A DNA stretch of 64,000 nucleotides from Magnolia sinica. Taxonomy: Eukaryota > Streptophyta > Magnoliopsida > Magnoliales > Magnoliaceae. Made by a program: the position numbers and the translations under genes. Location: the NCBI RefSeq assembly GCF_029962835.1, contig NC_080584.1, positions 83,914,862-83,978,861 on the forward strand, given 5' to 3'. The notes below the pieces were generated by a model that ran no database searches, was not told the origin of the DNA, and worked only from the letters and a program-made list of their open reading frames with translations. Of the stretch, positions 21,060-31,459 are shown piece after piece. Numbering within the stretch: position 1 is the first letter of the stretch; each line of letters begins with the position of its first letter.

Positions 21060-22085
21060 AAAAATAACCCAGTTCAGAAATTAGGATTCAGAGAAATAAA
21101 ATAATGCAAAGATATAAGAAAAGATATACCCAGAACAAGTTGTTAGGAGAAAAGGCCTTTTATTTGAGACAAGCAAATGCATTGCAATGAATTTGAGACC
21201 ATCCAAGTGCTAAAGCAAGCTTCAACAATAACCAAGTACACCCACATCCCACAGCTGATCCCAGCATTAGACTCATCATAGAGCAGGTTAGTAGAATTAC
21301 TAGAAGCGACAAATGGTATCTTGGAGATATGTATATAACTAATACAACTATACAAAGATATTCTCTTTTGTGGACTAGTTCCATATCAATGAATAATACA
21401 CACAACATTTACAATAGTGGATCAGATCAGAACGGGTGCCTTTAGCCACCTACCACAATTCAATATCATATCCTCAATCAGTCAACATTTTTTCCTTGCA
21501 AATTTTTTTTTTTGAAACAACACCTTTGGAAAAGATTGTTATCATTCATAATCCTTTTACAACAATAACACTTCAACATACAACATTATTCAAATAAAAT
21601 TCATGCCTAAAAAATAGCTTATCCAATCTCATCTCCAGCAAATACAAATTCATGCCCACATCTGGCTATATTCCAAGTTCCAACATCTTAAATGGTGGCT
21701 CACATATGTTGACTCATCACTACTACTAACTACTATGATGATCCACATTCTTACTCATGACTACATGCAATGGATGGCTGACAAGGATCATATCTAGGAT
21801 CAAATGACAATTGACAGCACGATATGAAGCATCAAGCGATCTTATTCTTATTGCTAAATCAATTTATAGGATCCTACCAGAATCTAAAAATCCCAAAATA
21901 AAGCTTAAATGGGGAATTTATCAACAATTGAGATGGCCTGCATTTTGCATGCTTGCAATCCCCAAATTGCATTGGCTTGCATCATTAAACATTAGGAACA
22001 TTTCAACTACTACCTTGTGAAGGGAGACTATGTCTTTAGATCTATGCAGCAAGCTGAAGTAAGTTATCAAGCACCACCTGTCTAG
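21060..22085. other. CACTA-2 interior without recognised genes
   Basis: AT-rich sequence between the CK2 beta and fructokinase fragments. Minus-strand open stretches at 21143-21408 have no family I can name and look like intron or UTR. Confidence 0.45.
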
Positions 22086-22088
22086 CAA

Positions 22089-22240
22089 CTAAGTGCTATA
22101 TGCAGCAAGCTGAAGCAAGGCATCAAGCACGGCCTTTCTAGTCAGTAATGCAGGAATAGCTCCCCTCTCCATCACAGTCAATGCCCCACATGCATTTGCA
22201 AACTTGAGAGCCCCTCTCAATCGATCTTCATCTTGAAGCA
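22089..22240 (-). pseudogene. Captured terminal exon of a fructokinase (pfkB family)
   Basis: Minus strand: [20 protein letters not shown] then [20 protein letters not shown], ending in a stop at 22089-22091. This matches the C-terminal end of plant fructokinases, where the FANACGA-(L/I)-T stretch and the GAIPALP motif close the pfkB fold. The usual PALP is PALL here. Fructokinases phosphorylate fructose in cytosol or plastid. The sugar-binding and ATP-binding (GAGD) parts are missing. A 34-bp piece of the exon is duplicated at about 22299-22332. Confidence 0.75.
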
Positions 22241-22439
22241 ACAAAAAATCAGAAGCAAAGAAGAAAATCAATACAAAAAATAAATAATCATAATAATCTT
22301 GAGAGCCCCTCTCAATCGATCTTCATCCTTGCATAGAAATTCAATACAAAAATAGATTCATCATCACGTACCTAAGCAAAGAAGAAATTACAATCAGATG
22401 ATTGTTAAATGCCTGGAACTTCTAACCACCTGGGACTCC

Positions 22440-22741
22440 TAGGAGGATCAAGCAAACACGAACAGGGGCGGTGGCTGCCGACGAAGGCTGTGGTCACAGG
22501 GGCTGCGGCTGGTGGATGAGCCGGGGCAGTGACGAGGGTTGGATGAAAGGGTTTTGAAAACCCTAGCACGGAATGTGCTCACAGATCAATGTTGAGTTTG
22601 CGGCGAAAGGGGGTTTTGAAAACCCTAGCGAGAGAGACAGAGAGATTGGGAAACAGAGAGAGGGAAATGCGACTGAGTGACAGAGAGTGGATGAGGGAGT
22701 GCGAGAGATCGCGAGAGGGAGAGGGAAAGGGAGAGGGTCAG

Positions 22742-22781
<40 letters not shown>

Positions 22782-22870
22782 GGGGTTTTGGTTTTGGGAA
22801 TTTGGGTGCGCGCGGGTGAGGAGTGCGGTTCGGGATTATTTTTAGGGGTGACGGACATCACCGTCTGGAT
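22440..22870 (-). promoter_or_regulatory. CT-rich leader/promoter-like zone
   Basis: On the minus strand this is CT-rich (a CT run opposite 22739-22780) and contains GCTAGGGTTTTC twice, opposite AAACCCTAGC at about 22558-22567 and 22619-22628. AAACCCTA (telo-box) motifs and CT-rich leaders are typical of 5' regions of plant housekeeping genes. It lies upstream of all the minus-strand captured exons, so it could drive them; this is inference. Confidence 0.4.
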
Positions 22871-23199
22871 TTTGTTTTGAATTGTGAGGCCCACCGTTGT
22901 GTATTTTATCTATCCACTCCGTCGATTCATTTTAATGGCTCCTTTTTATGGTTTATTCAAAAAATGATTTAGATCTAATATTTAGGTGGACCACACCACA
23001 TATTAACGATATAAATTTATTTTTTATTCTTTCTCATTGTGTGGTCCACTTAGACTTTTGATCTTTCTAATTTTTTGTCCCATGCACTGAAATAATATTT
23101 CAAAATTGATGGACCGATTAGATAAAACAAATATATTACAATGGGCCCCATGAAGCCCCTTAAGCATAGTCAGTCTCTAATAAGGTCCTATGGGGAGGT

Positions 23200-23297
23200 A
23201 TGCTTTAGCTACAGATTAAGTACGCTTTAACTACGGATTAAATCCGTAGCTATTTAGCTACAGATTAAATCCATAGCCATAGACCTTTATAGACCGC
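23200..23297. repeat. CACTA-2 right subterminal repeats
   Basis: Three or four units of the GCTAC(A/G)GATTAAATCCGTAGC type, mirroring the left end. Confidence 0.82.
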
Positions 23298-23323
23298 AGC
23301 CTTTGCTCATTTTTTTGGTAGTG
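23298..23323 (-). repeat. CACTA-2 right terminal inverted repeat
   Basis: Read on the minus strand it starts CACTACCAAAAAAATGAGC; followed by the ATC target duplication. Confidence 0.93.
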
Positions 23324-23325
23324 AT

Positions 23326-24705
23326 CACATAGGCCTCGACAATTGGAATCGATCGATAATCGAAATCGACAAATCGGTCACGTCAATCGGCAATCGGTCA
23401 CAACAATCGAAATCGATCGATAATCAGAATCGGCAAATCGGTCATGTCATTCAAAATAAGCAATCGGTCACGTCAATCGGGATCGATCGATAGTCAGAAT
23501 CGACAAATTGGTCATGTCAATCGACAATCGGTCACGATAATCAGAATCGGCAAATTGGTCTCGTCAATCGGAATCGGCAATCGGTCACGACAATCGGAAT
23601 TGATCGATAATCAAAATCGGCAAATCAGTCTCGTCAATCGGAATCAGTAATTGGTCATGACAATCGAAATCGATCGATAATCAGAATCGACGAATCGGTC
23701 AAGTCAATCGTAATCGGCAATCGGTTATGACAATCAGAATCGATCGATAATCAGAATCGGCAAATCGGTCACGTCAATCGGAATCGGCAATCGGACGTGA
23801 CAATCGGAATCGATCGATAATCAGAATCGGTAAATCTTTCAGGTCAATCGAAATCGACAATCGGCCGTGACAATCGGAATTGATCGATAATCAGAATCGG
23901 CAATTGGTCGTGACAATCGGAATCGATCGATAATCAAAATCGACAAATCGGTCACGTCAATCGGAATCGGCAATCGGTCGTGACAATCGGAATCGATCGA
24001 TAATCAGAATCGACAAATCGGTCAAGTCAATCGAAATCGGCAATCGGTCGTGACAATCGGAATTGATCGATAATCAGAATCGGCAATTGGTCGTGATAAT
24101 CGGAATCGATCAATAATAAAAATCGGCAAATCGGTCACGTCAATCGGAATAGGCAATTGGTCATGACAATCAGAATCGATCGATAATCAGAATCGACAAA
24201 TCGATCAAGTCAATCGAAATCGGCAATCAGTCGTGACAATCGAAATCGATAGATAATCAGAATCGACAAATCGGTCAAGTTAATCGAAATCGGCAATCGG
24301 TCGTGACAATCGGAATTAATCGATAATCAAAATCGGTAATTGGTCATGACAATCGGAATTGATCGATAATCAAAATAGGTAAATCAGTCACGTCAATCGA
24401 AATCGACAATCGGTCGTGATAATTAATCAGAATCGACAATTACTCGTGACAATCGGAATATATCAATAATCAAAATCGGCAAATCGGTCACGTCAATCGG
24501 AATTGGCAATCGGTCGTGACAATCGAAATCGATCGATAATCAGAATCGACAAATCGGTCAAGTCAATCGAAATCGGCAATCGGTCGTGACAATCGGAATT
24601 GATCGATAATCAGAATCGACAATTGGTCGTGACAATCGGAATCGATCGATAATCAAAATCGGCAAATCGGTCACGTCAATCAGAATCGACAATCGGTCGG
24701 AATGG
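23326..24705. repeat. Satellite array in the left giant LTR
   Basis: Tandem units built of AATCGATCGATAATCAGAATCG and AATCGGTCACGTCAATCGG. Spacing of the CGATCGATAATC core is mainly 70 bp with interspersed 43-44 bp units (for example 23741, 23811, 23881, 23924, 23994, 24064, 24108). The same array is in the other LTR at 39862-41300. Not a CRISPR: there are no unique spacers. Confidence 0.9.
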
Positions 24706-26360
24706 GCCTAACAAGGCCTAAGGAAATGTCACAATGATGACATCTAACTATCATTGCCCATCAATGTGTACATCTAACCAACATTGCTCCCAAGGAGTGG
24801 CCCACATAAGGTCAAACATATAGGGGACCCATGGCCATACAAAGGGCTTGATATACAACACCATGGGCCTTACCCAAGTGCTTAGTACACATCACGATGG
24901 GCCTTTCATATGGGCCGCATAAACATCAAGGTGGGCTTCACAGATGGGTCACACGTATATCAAGGTGAGCCTCTCGAGTGAGCCACAAGATACATCAAAG
25001 TAGGCCTGACGGATGGACCATAAAATACATCAAGGTGGGCCATACATCCATCAAAATGGACAGACGGTATGAATACAACACATTCATCAAGGCAAGCTTC
25101 ATACAATTAGGGTGCGTCCCACAACACCGTCCATGCACAGACAGTGCGAATACAAAACACACCAACTCAAAGTGGCCCCACTCGCTGCCATGGTGGGGTC
25201 CACATCCAATGGATGGACGGTCTGAACATACACATGCCTCATGATTGGCCCACAAAACGTGCTGATGGAATACTGATGGGTGACATGGATGGAAAGTACA
25301 TCAAAGGTGGGTCCCACAGAAATTTACTGACGACAAAGGGGCGGCAGCTATACACCAGATGTGAATGGTTAGGCCACCGTCCAGATGGATGGCCTGGATG
25401 GACAGCATCGACACAATACATAAATCATGGTGGGTCCACGCAGCACCTGGTACGTCCTTGTAATGGACGGTTGGATTAACAAAACGCCAAAGGTGAGTCC
25501 CACCGTCCTAACATGGACGGTGTGTTTGAAATACATGCATCAAAATGGGGTCCATGCCCCTGGACTGGACAAGGTGGGTAAAATATTTACATCAGAGGGC
25601 TATACCATCCAACACATCAGAGGGCTCCACCGCCCATTGCTGGACGGTATGAATATGAAACCCATACATCATGGCAGTCCCTACGTGGGACCCATGGATG
25701 GACAGCATGGTTGACATGCAGACATCATGGAGTCCCACTTATGATCCATGGATGGACAGCCCAGATGAAATCCATGTCCCAGATGGGTCCCACCGTCCAG
25801 ATGCCGAAGGTGTGGATAAATAGGTGGACGGCTGGGGTTTAGGACAGATACATCAAGGTGGGGTCCCACCGTCCTATCCCATGGACGGTGTGGATAGAAC
25901 ATATAGGTCAAGGTGCATCCCATGGAACTTAGTGACGTCAGCTGCTGGTGGACCCATGGAGCTTCCTGTGTCAAGCAGCAGTTGCAGCTGCTGGCACACA
26001 GCCAAGTAGATGGACGGGGCATAACATATATAGGTCCCACACTCGTGTGGCCTAGACAAAACACCTATATCACGGTGCGTCCCTCACATATGGACGGCGT
26101 GGATCCTGCACACGTGCATGATGGTGGGCCTTGTAAATGGAGGGCGTGGATGAAATACAGACATCATGTGGACCACGTCCATGGAACTTGCGGTAGTAGT
26201 ACAGCATCTTTGCTGCTGGGATCCACCGTCTCTGCAATGGACAGTGTGGATCCAGGATGCGTACATCGATGTGGGGGTCCACGTCAGCTAAAAATGGACG
26301 AATGGTATAGATGTAACATATGCATCATGGTGGGGTCACACACGTGGCCCACCAAATATA

Positions 26361-26361
<1 letters not shown>
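24706..26361. repeat. Degenerate GGTGGGTCCCAC / ATGGACGGTGTGGAT repeat zone
   Basis: Irregular units of about 60-80 bp combine CATCAAGGTGGG, GGTCCCACCGTCC and ATGGACGGTGTGGAT with a short ACATACATCA tail. The zone occurs in both giant LTRs (again at 41550-42990). Open frames on both strands are by-products. No gene seen. Confidence 0.75.

Positions 26362-26411
<50 letters not shown>
26362..26411. repeat. (TA)n tract, left of the Mutator-like element
   Basis: A TA run touching the element's left end. The equivalent site in the other LTR (about 43010-43024) has only a short TTTATATATA, so the run expanded in this copy or was duplicated with the insertion. Confidence 0.9.
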
Positions 26412-26413
<2 letters not shown>

Positions 26414-26489
26414 GATAAGGTACTATACGCTTGACCTTACCATGGCACTCCGTAAGGTCGAGCGCTGTTAGCTTCCTGGCCGTCGGATG
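26412..26489 (+). repeat. Mutator-like element, left TIR
   Basis: About 78 bp pairing with 35710-35787 at roughly 85 percent identity. It contains its own hairpin: CTTGACCTTAC, an 11-base loop, then GTAAGGTCGAG. Confidence 0.85.
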
Positions 26490-26589
26490 GAGGCGATTGC
26501 ATCCAACGGCTGATATTTTAACGTCACTTGGACGAGGGAAACCGGTGATACCGGTTTCATTGTGGCCGAGCGTGTACACGGCCATTTAA

Positions 26590-26686
26590 AAGGGTGTTTT
26601 TCCCTGGCCATCCAGCCCTTTTTCTCTCCCTAAACTTCTACGAGCAGCCGTCTCCCTCAATCCCTGCTACCAGACGCCCTTTGCAG

Positions 26687-26721
<35 letters not shown>

Positions 26722-26955
26722 GCAACCCTGGCCGTGCAGCCCTCTCTCTCCCTTCTTCAATCCCTCCTTCAACGAAGCAACCATAGCATGGGTCCAGATC
26801 TGGATCTGGATTCAACGGTTCTGGCTCGGGATTTGGACATGATTCAGGATCAGGAAGCGGTTATAGGTCAGGCTGTGGTAAGGGTTCAGGATCTGGATCA
26901 GGGTATGGATATGGGTTTGGTTCTGGATCTAGATGCAGATCTAGGTCAGTTTTTT
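26590..26955 (+). pseudogene. CT-rich leader and Gly/Ser-rich open stretch, possible captured first exon
   Basis: A CT microsatellite (about 26689-26720) is followed by sequence that in one frame reads as Gly/Ser repeats (GSRSGSGFNGSGSGFG and similar) up to a possible GT donor near 26948. It could be part of a glycine-rich protein gene or a GGATCT-rich repeat. I cannot assign a gene. Confidence 0.3.
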
Positions 26956-28500
26956 TTTTTTGGTGAAGATTATGATTTTCAGTGTTGGATTGGTAACATT
27001 GTGCAAGTAGCATTTGAGCAACGTAATCATTTATTTTTTTATTTTTTTATTTTGAAATGGATATATATGCTCTCAAATAGTTGAAATATGTTTAGCGTCT
27101 TAATGGCCAGATTGGAAATTTTGATGGAATCTCGAGTTTCAACATCTTAGTAATTCCTATTGGTATGATGTTAAGTTCTGTTACTATTGTTGTTATTGTT
27201 TTGTTATTAATTGAAATAGAATAGTTATTGCTATAAAAATGGATTTTTATTATTTATTTATTTTTTGTGTTTTTTTTTATGCTTCAAATGATTAACTGGT
27301 ACATTGATTTTTTGGCAGTCATATCTTTCCATATCAGGTTAGAAAAGGTGATGGAATCTAGCTTCTGTATTAATTGTGCTATTCAATCCTAAGCTTGTAT
27401 TAATTGTGCTTATGTATAAATTGTGCTGCAGTGGGTAGGTCTCATCCATGATAGGGTGGGACACTCAATTCTTCTGTCCTCATGCTGTTCTCCTAATGTC
27501 ATTTTCCTCCAAAATCCTAAGCTTGTATCCTTCCTATAATAAAAACACCTAGGGAAATTGTTCTTAGTATGTGATCTGTGCTAATTGTGCTACTCGGTCC
27601 AATCAGACTACTCTAATCCAGCAGCAAATCTTTGCTAATTGTGCTACTCAATCCAATGAGACTACTCTAATCCAACAACAAATCTGTATTAATTATGCTA
27701 TTCAATCCAATCAGACTACTCTAATCTGGCAAGGTAGATCGGAAATAGACAACAAGGTGGTTTTTGGATTGCAAGTTAATTTACATAAGCTACTTATGCC
27801 TCAAGCATCTTATTTTGGTTACTAAGGCTTGAAGCCTATATATGGGCTGCAGGCCATACATATGATACTATAGATGATGTGAATATTTTGAATATTGATT
27901 GGCTTTAGCCTAGGAGAGTGATGCTAGTATTTATTGGTGCGATTTATATCATATTAACATCAACATTATAAGGAAAGTCTATCATTAGAATTTGGAGTAT
28001 TAGTTGGGTTTTCAAGACTATCCAAAATGCAATATCCAAATCTTAGTTGTAATCCTTCCAACAAGGTTCCATTCTTGCTTCGAATCATGCTTTGAAATTG
28101 TGCTACTGCTGCAGCTTCATAGCTGTTTATACCTACTAACATTTTAAAATAGATGCTTCCCTGCTCCCGCACCAAATCTGTTGCCACTTCACTTCATGCC
28201 TTGTGCAACTATAATTCAAATGGAGTTACTAATGACTAAGACCAGCACATACCAAGGCAACAGCAGTTCATTGGTCAGGAATCTTAATATAGGATTCTCC
28301 CCTATTCGTGGCAGAAGTAATTAATGCTTTCATCAGTTATCTGCATATCAGAAGTCTTTATGCTATTTTAGATTTTACTTCTTGGATCTAGAGTTTTGTC
28401 AGTATGACTTCAGATCTTTCCAAAAAAAAAAAAGTTTTGTCAGTATGAACCTGGTGATGGTCCTATGGAATGAGATGTTCAACTGAGGCTTTCTGTTCTG
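26956..28500. other. Mutator-like element interior: AT-rich with a 54-bp tandem repeat
   Basis: Intron-like AT-rich sequence. At about 27573-27735 a 54-bp unit (core CTAATTGTGCTACTC and CAGACTACTCTAATCCA) occurs three times. A minus-strand open stretch at 27966-28187 is unrecognised. Confidence 0.6.
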
Positions 28501-28507
28501 TTTTCAG

Positions 28508-28672
28508 GGTTTTACATATCCAGTTCAAACTCATTTTTTGGAAGTTACTAGTTATAGGTTGACTATATACAATCAGATTGATGATTATGGGAAAGAAGAG
28601 AAGTGGAGAATGCAGAAACAGGTCTTTGCTTTCATTGATGTTGAGAAACTTGGATCCATCACATTTAAACAG
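28508..28672 (+). pseudogene. Captured exon of a DExH-box RNA helicase
   Basis: Bounded by TTTTCAG and GTAATC, the exon reads GFTYPVQTHFLE, then YRLTIYNQIDDYGKEEKW. This matches the GFT(Y)PV-x-x-(H/F)-FLEDVLE and Y-x-L-x-x-(Y/F)-NQIDDYG segments of plant DHX36-like DExH helicases, C-terminal to the second RecA motifs. Part of the usual EDVLEMTG stretch is missing. All NTPase motifs are absent, so it cannot act as a helicase. Splice sites look intact, showing capture from genomic DNA. Confidence 0.72.
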
Positions 28673-30787
28673 GTAATCTACTTGATTTTGTGCCATTTGA
28701 TAAATGTCATTTCTCGTTGAGGTTCCTTAAAAGAGTTCTACAAAATTCACTTTTTGGTCTTTTTTATTTTTTGAAACTATTTAGAATTTGAAAAAAAAAA
28801 ATTGCTTCACACAAATCACTACATCCATTTGTAAAGTTTTCAAAGAAGCTTGACATGAACTGCAGGCAAGAATCTTTTATTGTGAAAACAATATCAAATC
28901 ATCTGTGATCAGCATTACTTGTGTGCTTTCGTTAACTGTTCCTGTGACAACAGGCATATCACACGAAGAGGAAACCTTGACGAAATTGCCTATATGATGA
29001 GCTGCACTTCTATTGGACATGGCAAAACACCCAATCATTCAGCCATTGTGTTGGTTGGATATCTTTGATAGATCACTTTCTGCAAATTGCATGGATTAGG
29101 AGATCCTAGCCACCAAGATGATGGATCATTTGCACTATTGTAGACCAAGCTGATCCAGCAGTTCACCCTACAAGCACATCAAGAAGGATTACTAAAATCA
29201 TGAAAATTCCATAAGACTTTATCTGGGCTCTGAGCCATTTTATCTGCCAGTGATTCAGGTAATCAGTTCAGTTCCAATTGGAATTCTGATTTCATTTGGA
29301 ATTTTAATTTCATTGTTGTATATTTCTTTAGTCTATTGATTGGGTTTTCTTCTATCTTCATTACTTCCGTTTTCTCAATCCCTTCTTCTTTGTTTTGGCA
29401 GATTAAACAGAGAAGAAAAGAAGGAAAAGTTAAAAAAGAATAAAAATAAACACTAAGTTGTCTACTCCCTATCTTTTGTTGTGGTTTTTTCTTTCTTTTT
29501 TTTCGTGGATTATTTCCCTTTTTCTCAAGTTCATCCTTACTGTCATGGGTTTGTAAGCCATGAAGTCTTTATCTGTATTTGCTTAGATGAGTTGATCAAT
29601 CAGGGCATTTACTAGCAATGGGAAGAGACGTCACATTTTTATATATTGTTCTTAAAAACAGGAAATAGATACGGATATTAGCCGTAGCTTCTTTTAAGCA
29701 TATTGGAACGGATTTCGTACTACTTTTAGCTACACATATTATCCATAGCTATTTGTACAATTCGCTGCTTCATATGTTGGGAGCCACCACTTTAAATTTC
29801 CAAACTATACATATTTATGGAAATTTGATATTTTACCTTTGCTAAAATGGGTCCCATGTGATCAGGAATCAAATCCCAAAATTGGACAAGTTGAAGTTGT
29901 GCACAAAAGTTGCGTGCAAAAATTTATACATGCACATTAAGCATGCCCTACCTTATGGATTTTGGAGTGCATACATAGGACTACCAAGGTCACTTGACGA
30001 AACATCCAATAGTTTCCCCATACGAGCAGGAGGTACGCCCAAAAATGGCCAGACCCATTTCTCCACTGCACTTCCAGCACAGTTTCTCCAAAATTATTGT
30101 ACAACTTTATAATAAAAATTATATATATTTACAACAATAAGTTTACAATGGTCTGAATACATGAAAAATAAACAAATAAATCCTCTATGCTCCACTCCTT
30201 TTTTAAGCATGCATGATGCATGGCGCAGACCACAGAGCATGTCATGATGCATGACCAAGCAACAGAACTGGGATCTTTGGCTTGTTCAGAGAGGCAAAGC
30301 GTTTTGTAAGTTTGGGGTTTCTTTGTTTGAATTACTTTGAGAGAGTTCACTCCCTATTTGCTCCAGATAACCTGATGGAAGTGAACAAAATAAAATATCA
30401 TTATTTCAGTACCAAATAAATTTAGGCATCAAACTAAAATGCACAAATTACATTTTGCAGTGTGAAACTTTAAATTGCAACAGTCAAGCATACCTGCAAA
30501 ATCCATGAAACAGTTTAAAAGTGCCAAGTCCAACAGATTCTTGGAAAATTCGGTGACTCTCTTGTAGGCAAAGCAAAGTAAAAAAACATAAATTAAAAAC
30601 CCAACCAACCCTTTTGGAAAGATCTCAGTTCCCTCTGAAGTGTTGTTTTCATCCCATCAAGAAGAACACAGAACCAGAAAGAAAAAGAAAAAGAAATCCC
30701 AGATATGGGAAGGGCTCCTTGCCTTAGGTGGGTTGCTATGCTGTTTCTCATGATTTATCAACTTAATAGTACTGCTTTTAATTACAG
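28673..30787. other. Mutator-like element interior without a recognised gene
   Basis: AT-rich sequence. Around 29660-29755, GATACGGATATTAGCCGTAGC and TAGCTACACATATTATCCATAGC resemble the subterminal repeats of CACTA-2 and may be a relic of a related element. No gene supported. Confidence 0.45.
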
Positions 30788-30906
30788 TGGGTGGCTTTCG
30801 AAATATTCTAGTAATTGGTGCTGATGTGCTTTCCCGATATGTAGATTGGAAAGATAGACGTACTTGTATCATCTTTGGTGACGCTACTGGTGCAGTATTA
30901 GTACAG
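30788..30906 (+). pseudogene. Captured exon of 3-oxoacyl-ACP synthase III (KAS III)
   Basis: Between ATTACAG and GTCCCT the exon encodes [20 protein letters not shown] then [16 protein letters not shown], a conserved central segment of KAS III/FabH. The FGDA(A/T)GAVLV block is part of the core thiolase fold. KAS III starts plastid fatty-acid synthesis by condensing acetyl-CoA with malonyl-ACP. The exon keeps its reading frame and splice sites, but no other exon (catalytic Cys, His, Asn) was found. A 33-bp stretch across the donor site is repeated at about 30949-30981. Confidence 0.9.
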
Positions 30907-31204
30907 GTCCCTGGCTCTTTAATACTAAAGATGCATTTGTATGCACATGCAGTATTAGCACAGGTACCTGGCTCTTTAACATTTCTTCCATCAGATATTA
31001 TTTACTTTGATTTTGGTTTTCATATCCTTATCTCGTCCATGAAACTAGCTTCCAAAAATGATAATAATAATATTAATAAAACTAAACTAAACTAAACAAG
31101 GTCTGAAACTTGAGTCAGGCCTACTGCTACCATAAACATCCTGAAATGACAGCTTTGTAGCTATTTCAGTTAGGATTAGGATCCCAAATCTTCCAATCTT
31201 CACC

Positions 31205-31455
31205 ATCTGAGGGAATTTAAACTCTGTAGTTTGGATTCATACATTTGATTTCTTCTTGAGTAGGTGTACCCAGAACCTGCAGACACAAGCAAAATGAACT
31301 TGTAATATTTCCTGAAGATAACAACATTCTCATCCAATAGTAATAGTTTTTTTTTTTTTTTTTTTTTTTTCTAGTGCATGGACTCCAAAAACACTTACCT
31401 TGATTATCTCTACAAGTTAGTGAACTCCACTCTCTCCAGGGAAGAGAGGCTAGCA
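31205..31455 (-). pseudogene. Captured two-exon fragment of a shaggy/GSK3-like kinase
   Basis: Minus strand: exon a (31399-about 31455) encodes PLFPGESGV, then a TAA, then LVEIIK, ending at a GTAAGT donor. A 122-bp intron holding a 26-T run follows. Exon b (about 31205-31276) encodes VLGTPTQEEIKCMNPNY, then a frame change and a short continuation EFKFPQ. The motif is diagnostic for the kinase C-lobe of plant GSK3/SKs, which act in brassinosteroid and stress signalling. In-frame stops and the frameshift make it non-functional. Confidence 0.92.
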
Positions 31456-31459
31456 AATT

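Larger units (their letters stand above)
7709..23323. mobile_element. CACTA transposon carrying captured gene fragments (CACTA-2)
   Basis: Left end CACTACCAAAAAAATGGGC and right end (minus strand) CACTACCAAAAAAATGAGC; the 26-bp TIRs differ at one base. ATC flanks both sides (7706-7708 and 23324-23326), and the sister LTR has one ATC at the matching spot near 39855, an exact empty site. Length is 15,615 bp. Contents: palindromic subterminal repeats, a 4.9-kb telomere-like array, captured exons of several host genes and a CT-rich leader-like zone. No TNP2-type transposase was recognised, so it is probably non-autonomous. Confidence 0.93.

Noticed and set aside
22625-22894. Minus-strand frame of Ser-Leu repeats and plus-strand Arg-Glu repeats
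   Set aside because: GA/CT microsatellite translation; better explained as a leader-like or simple repeat.
23326-24705. CRISPR-like array of short regular repeats
   Set aside because: No unique spacers; units are direct tandem copies within a plant LTR, with a second array in the partner LTR.
26362-26411. Open frames rich in Tyr-Ile (26325-26585; also 35704-36012)
   Set aside because: They come from TA microsatellites.
24978-26434. Multiple 60-173-codon frames with His/Met/Gly-rich peptides
   Set aside because: They lie in the degenerate LTR repeat zone, appear on both strands and recur in the other LTR at 41578-43025.
31205-31455. A functional GSK3 gene
   Set aside because: Only two exons of the kinase C-lobe, with an in-frame stop and a frameshift; no N-lobe or catalytic loop nearby.
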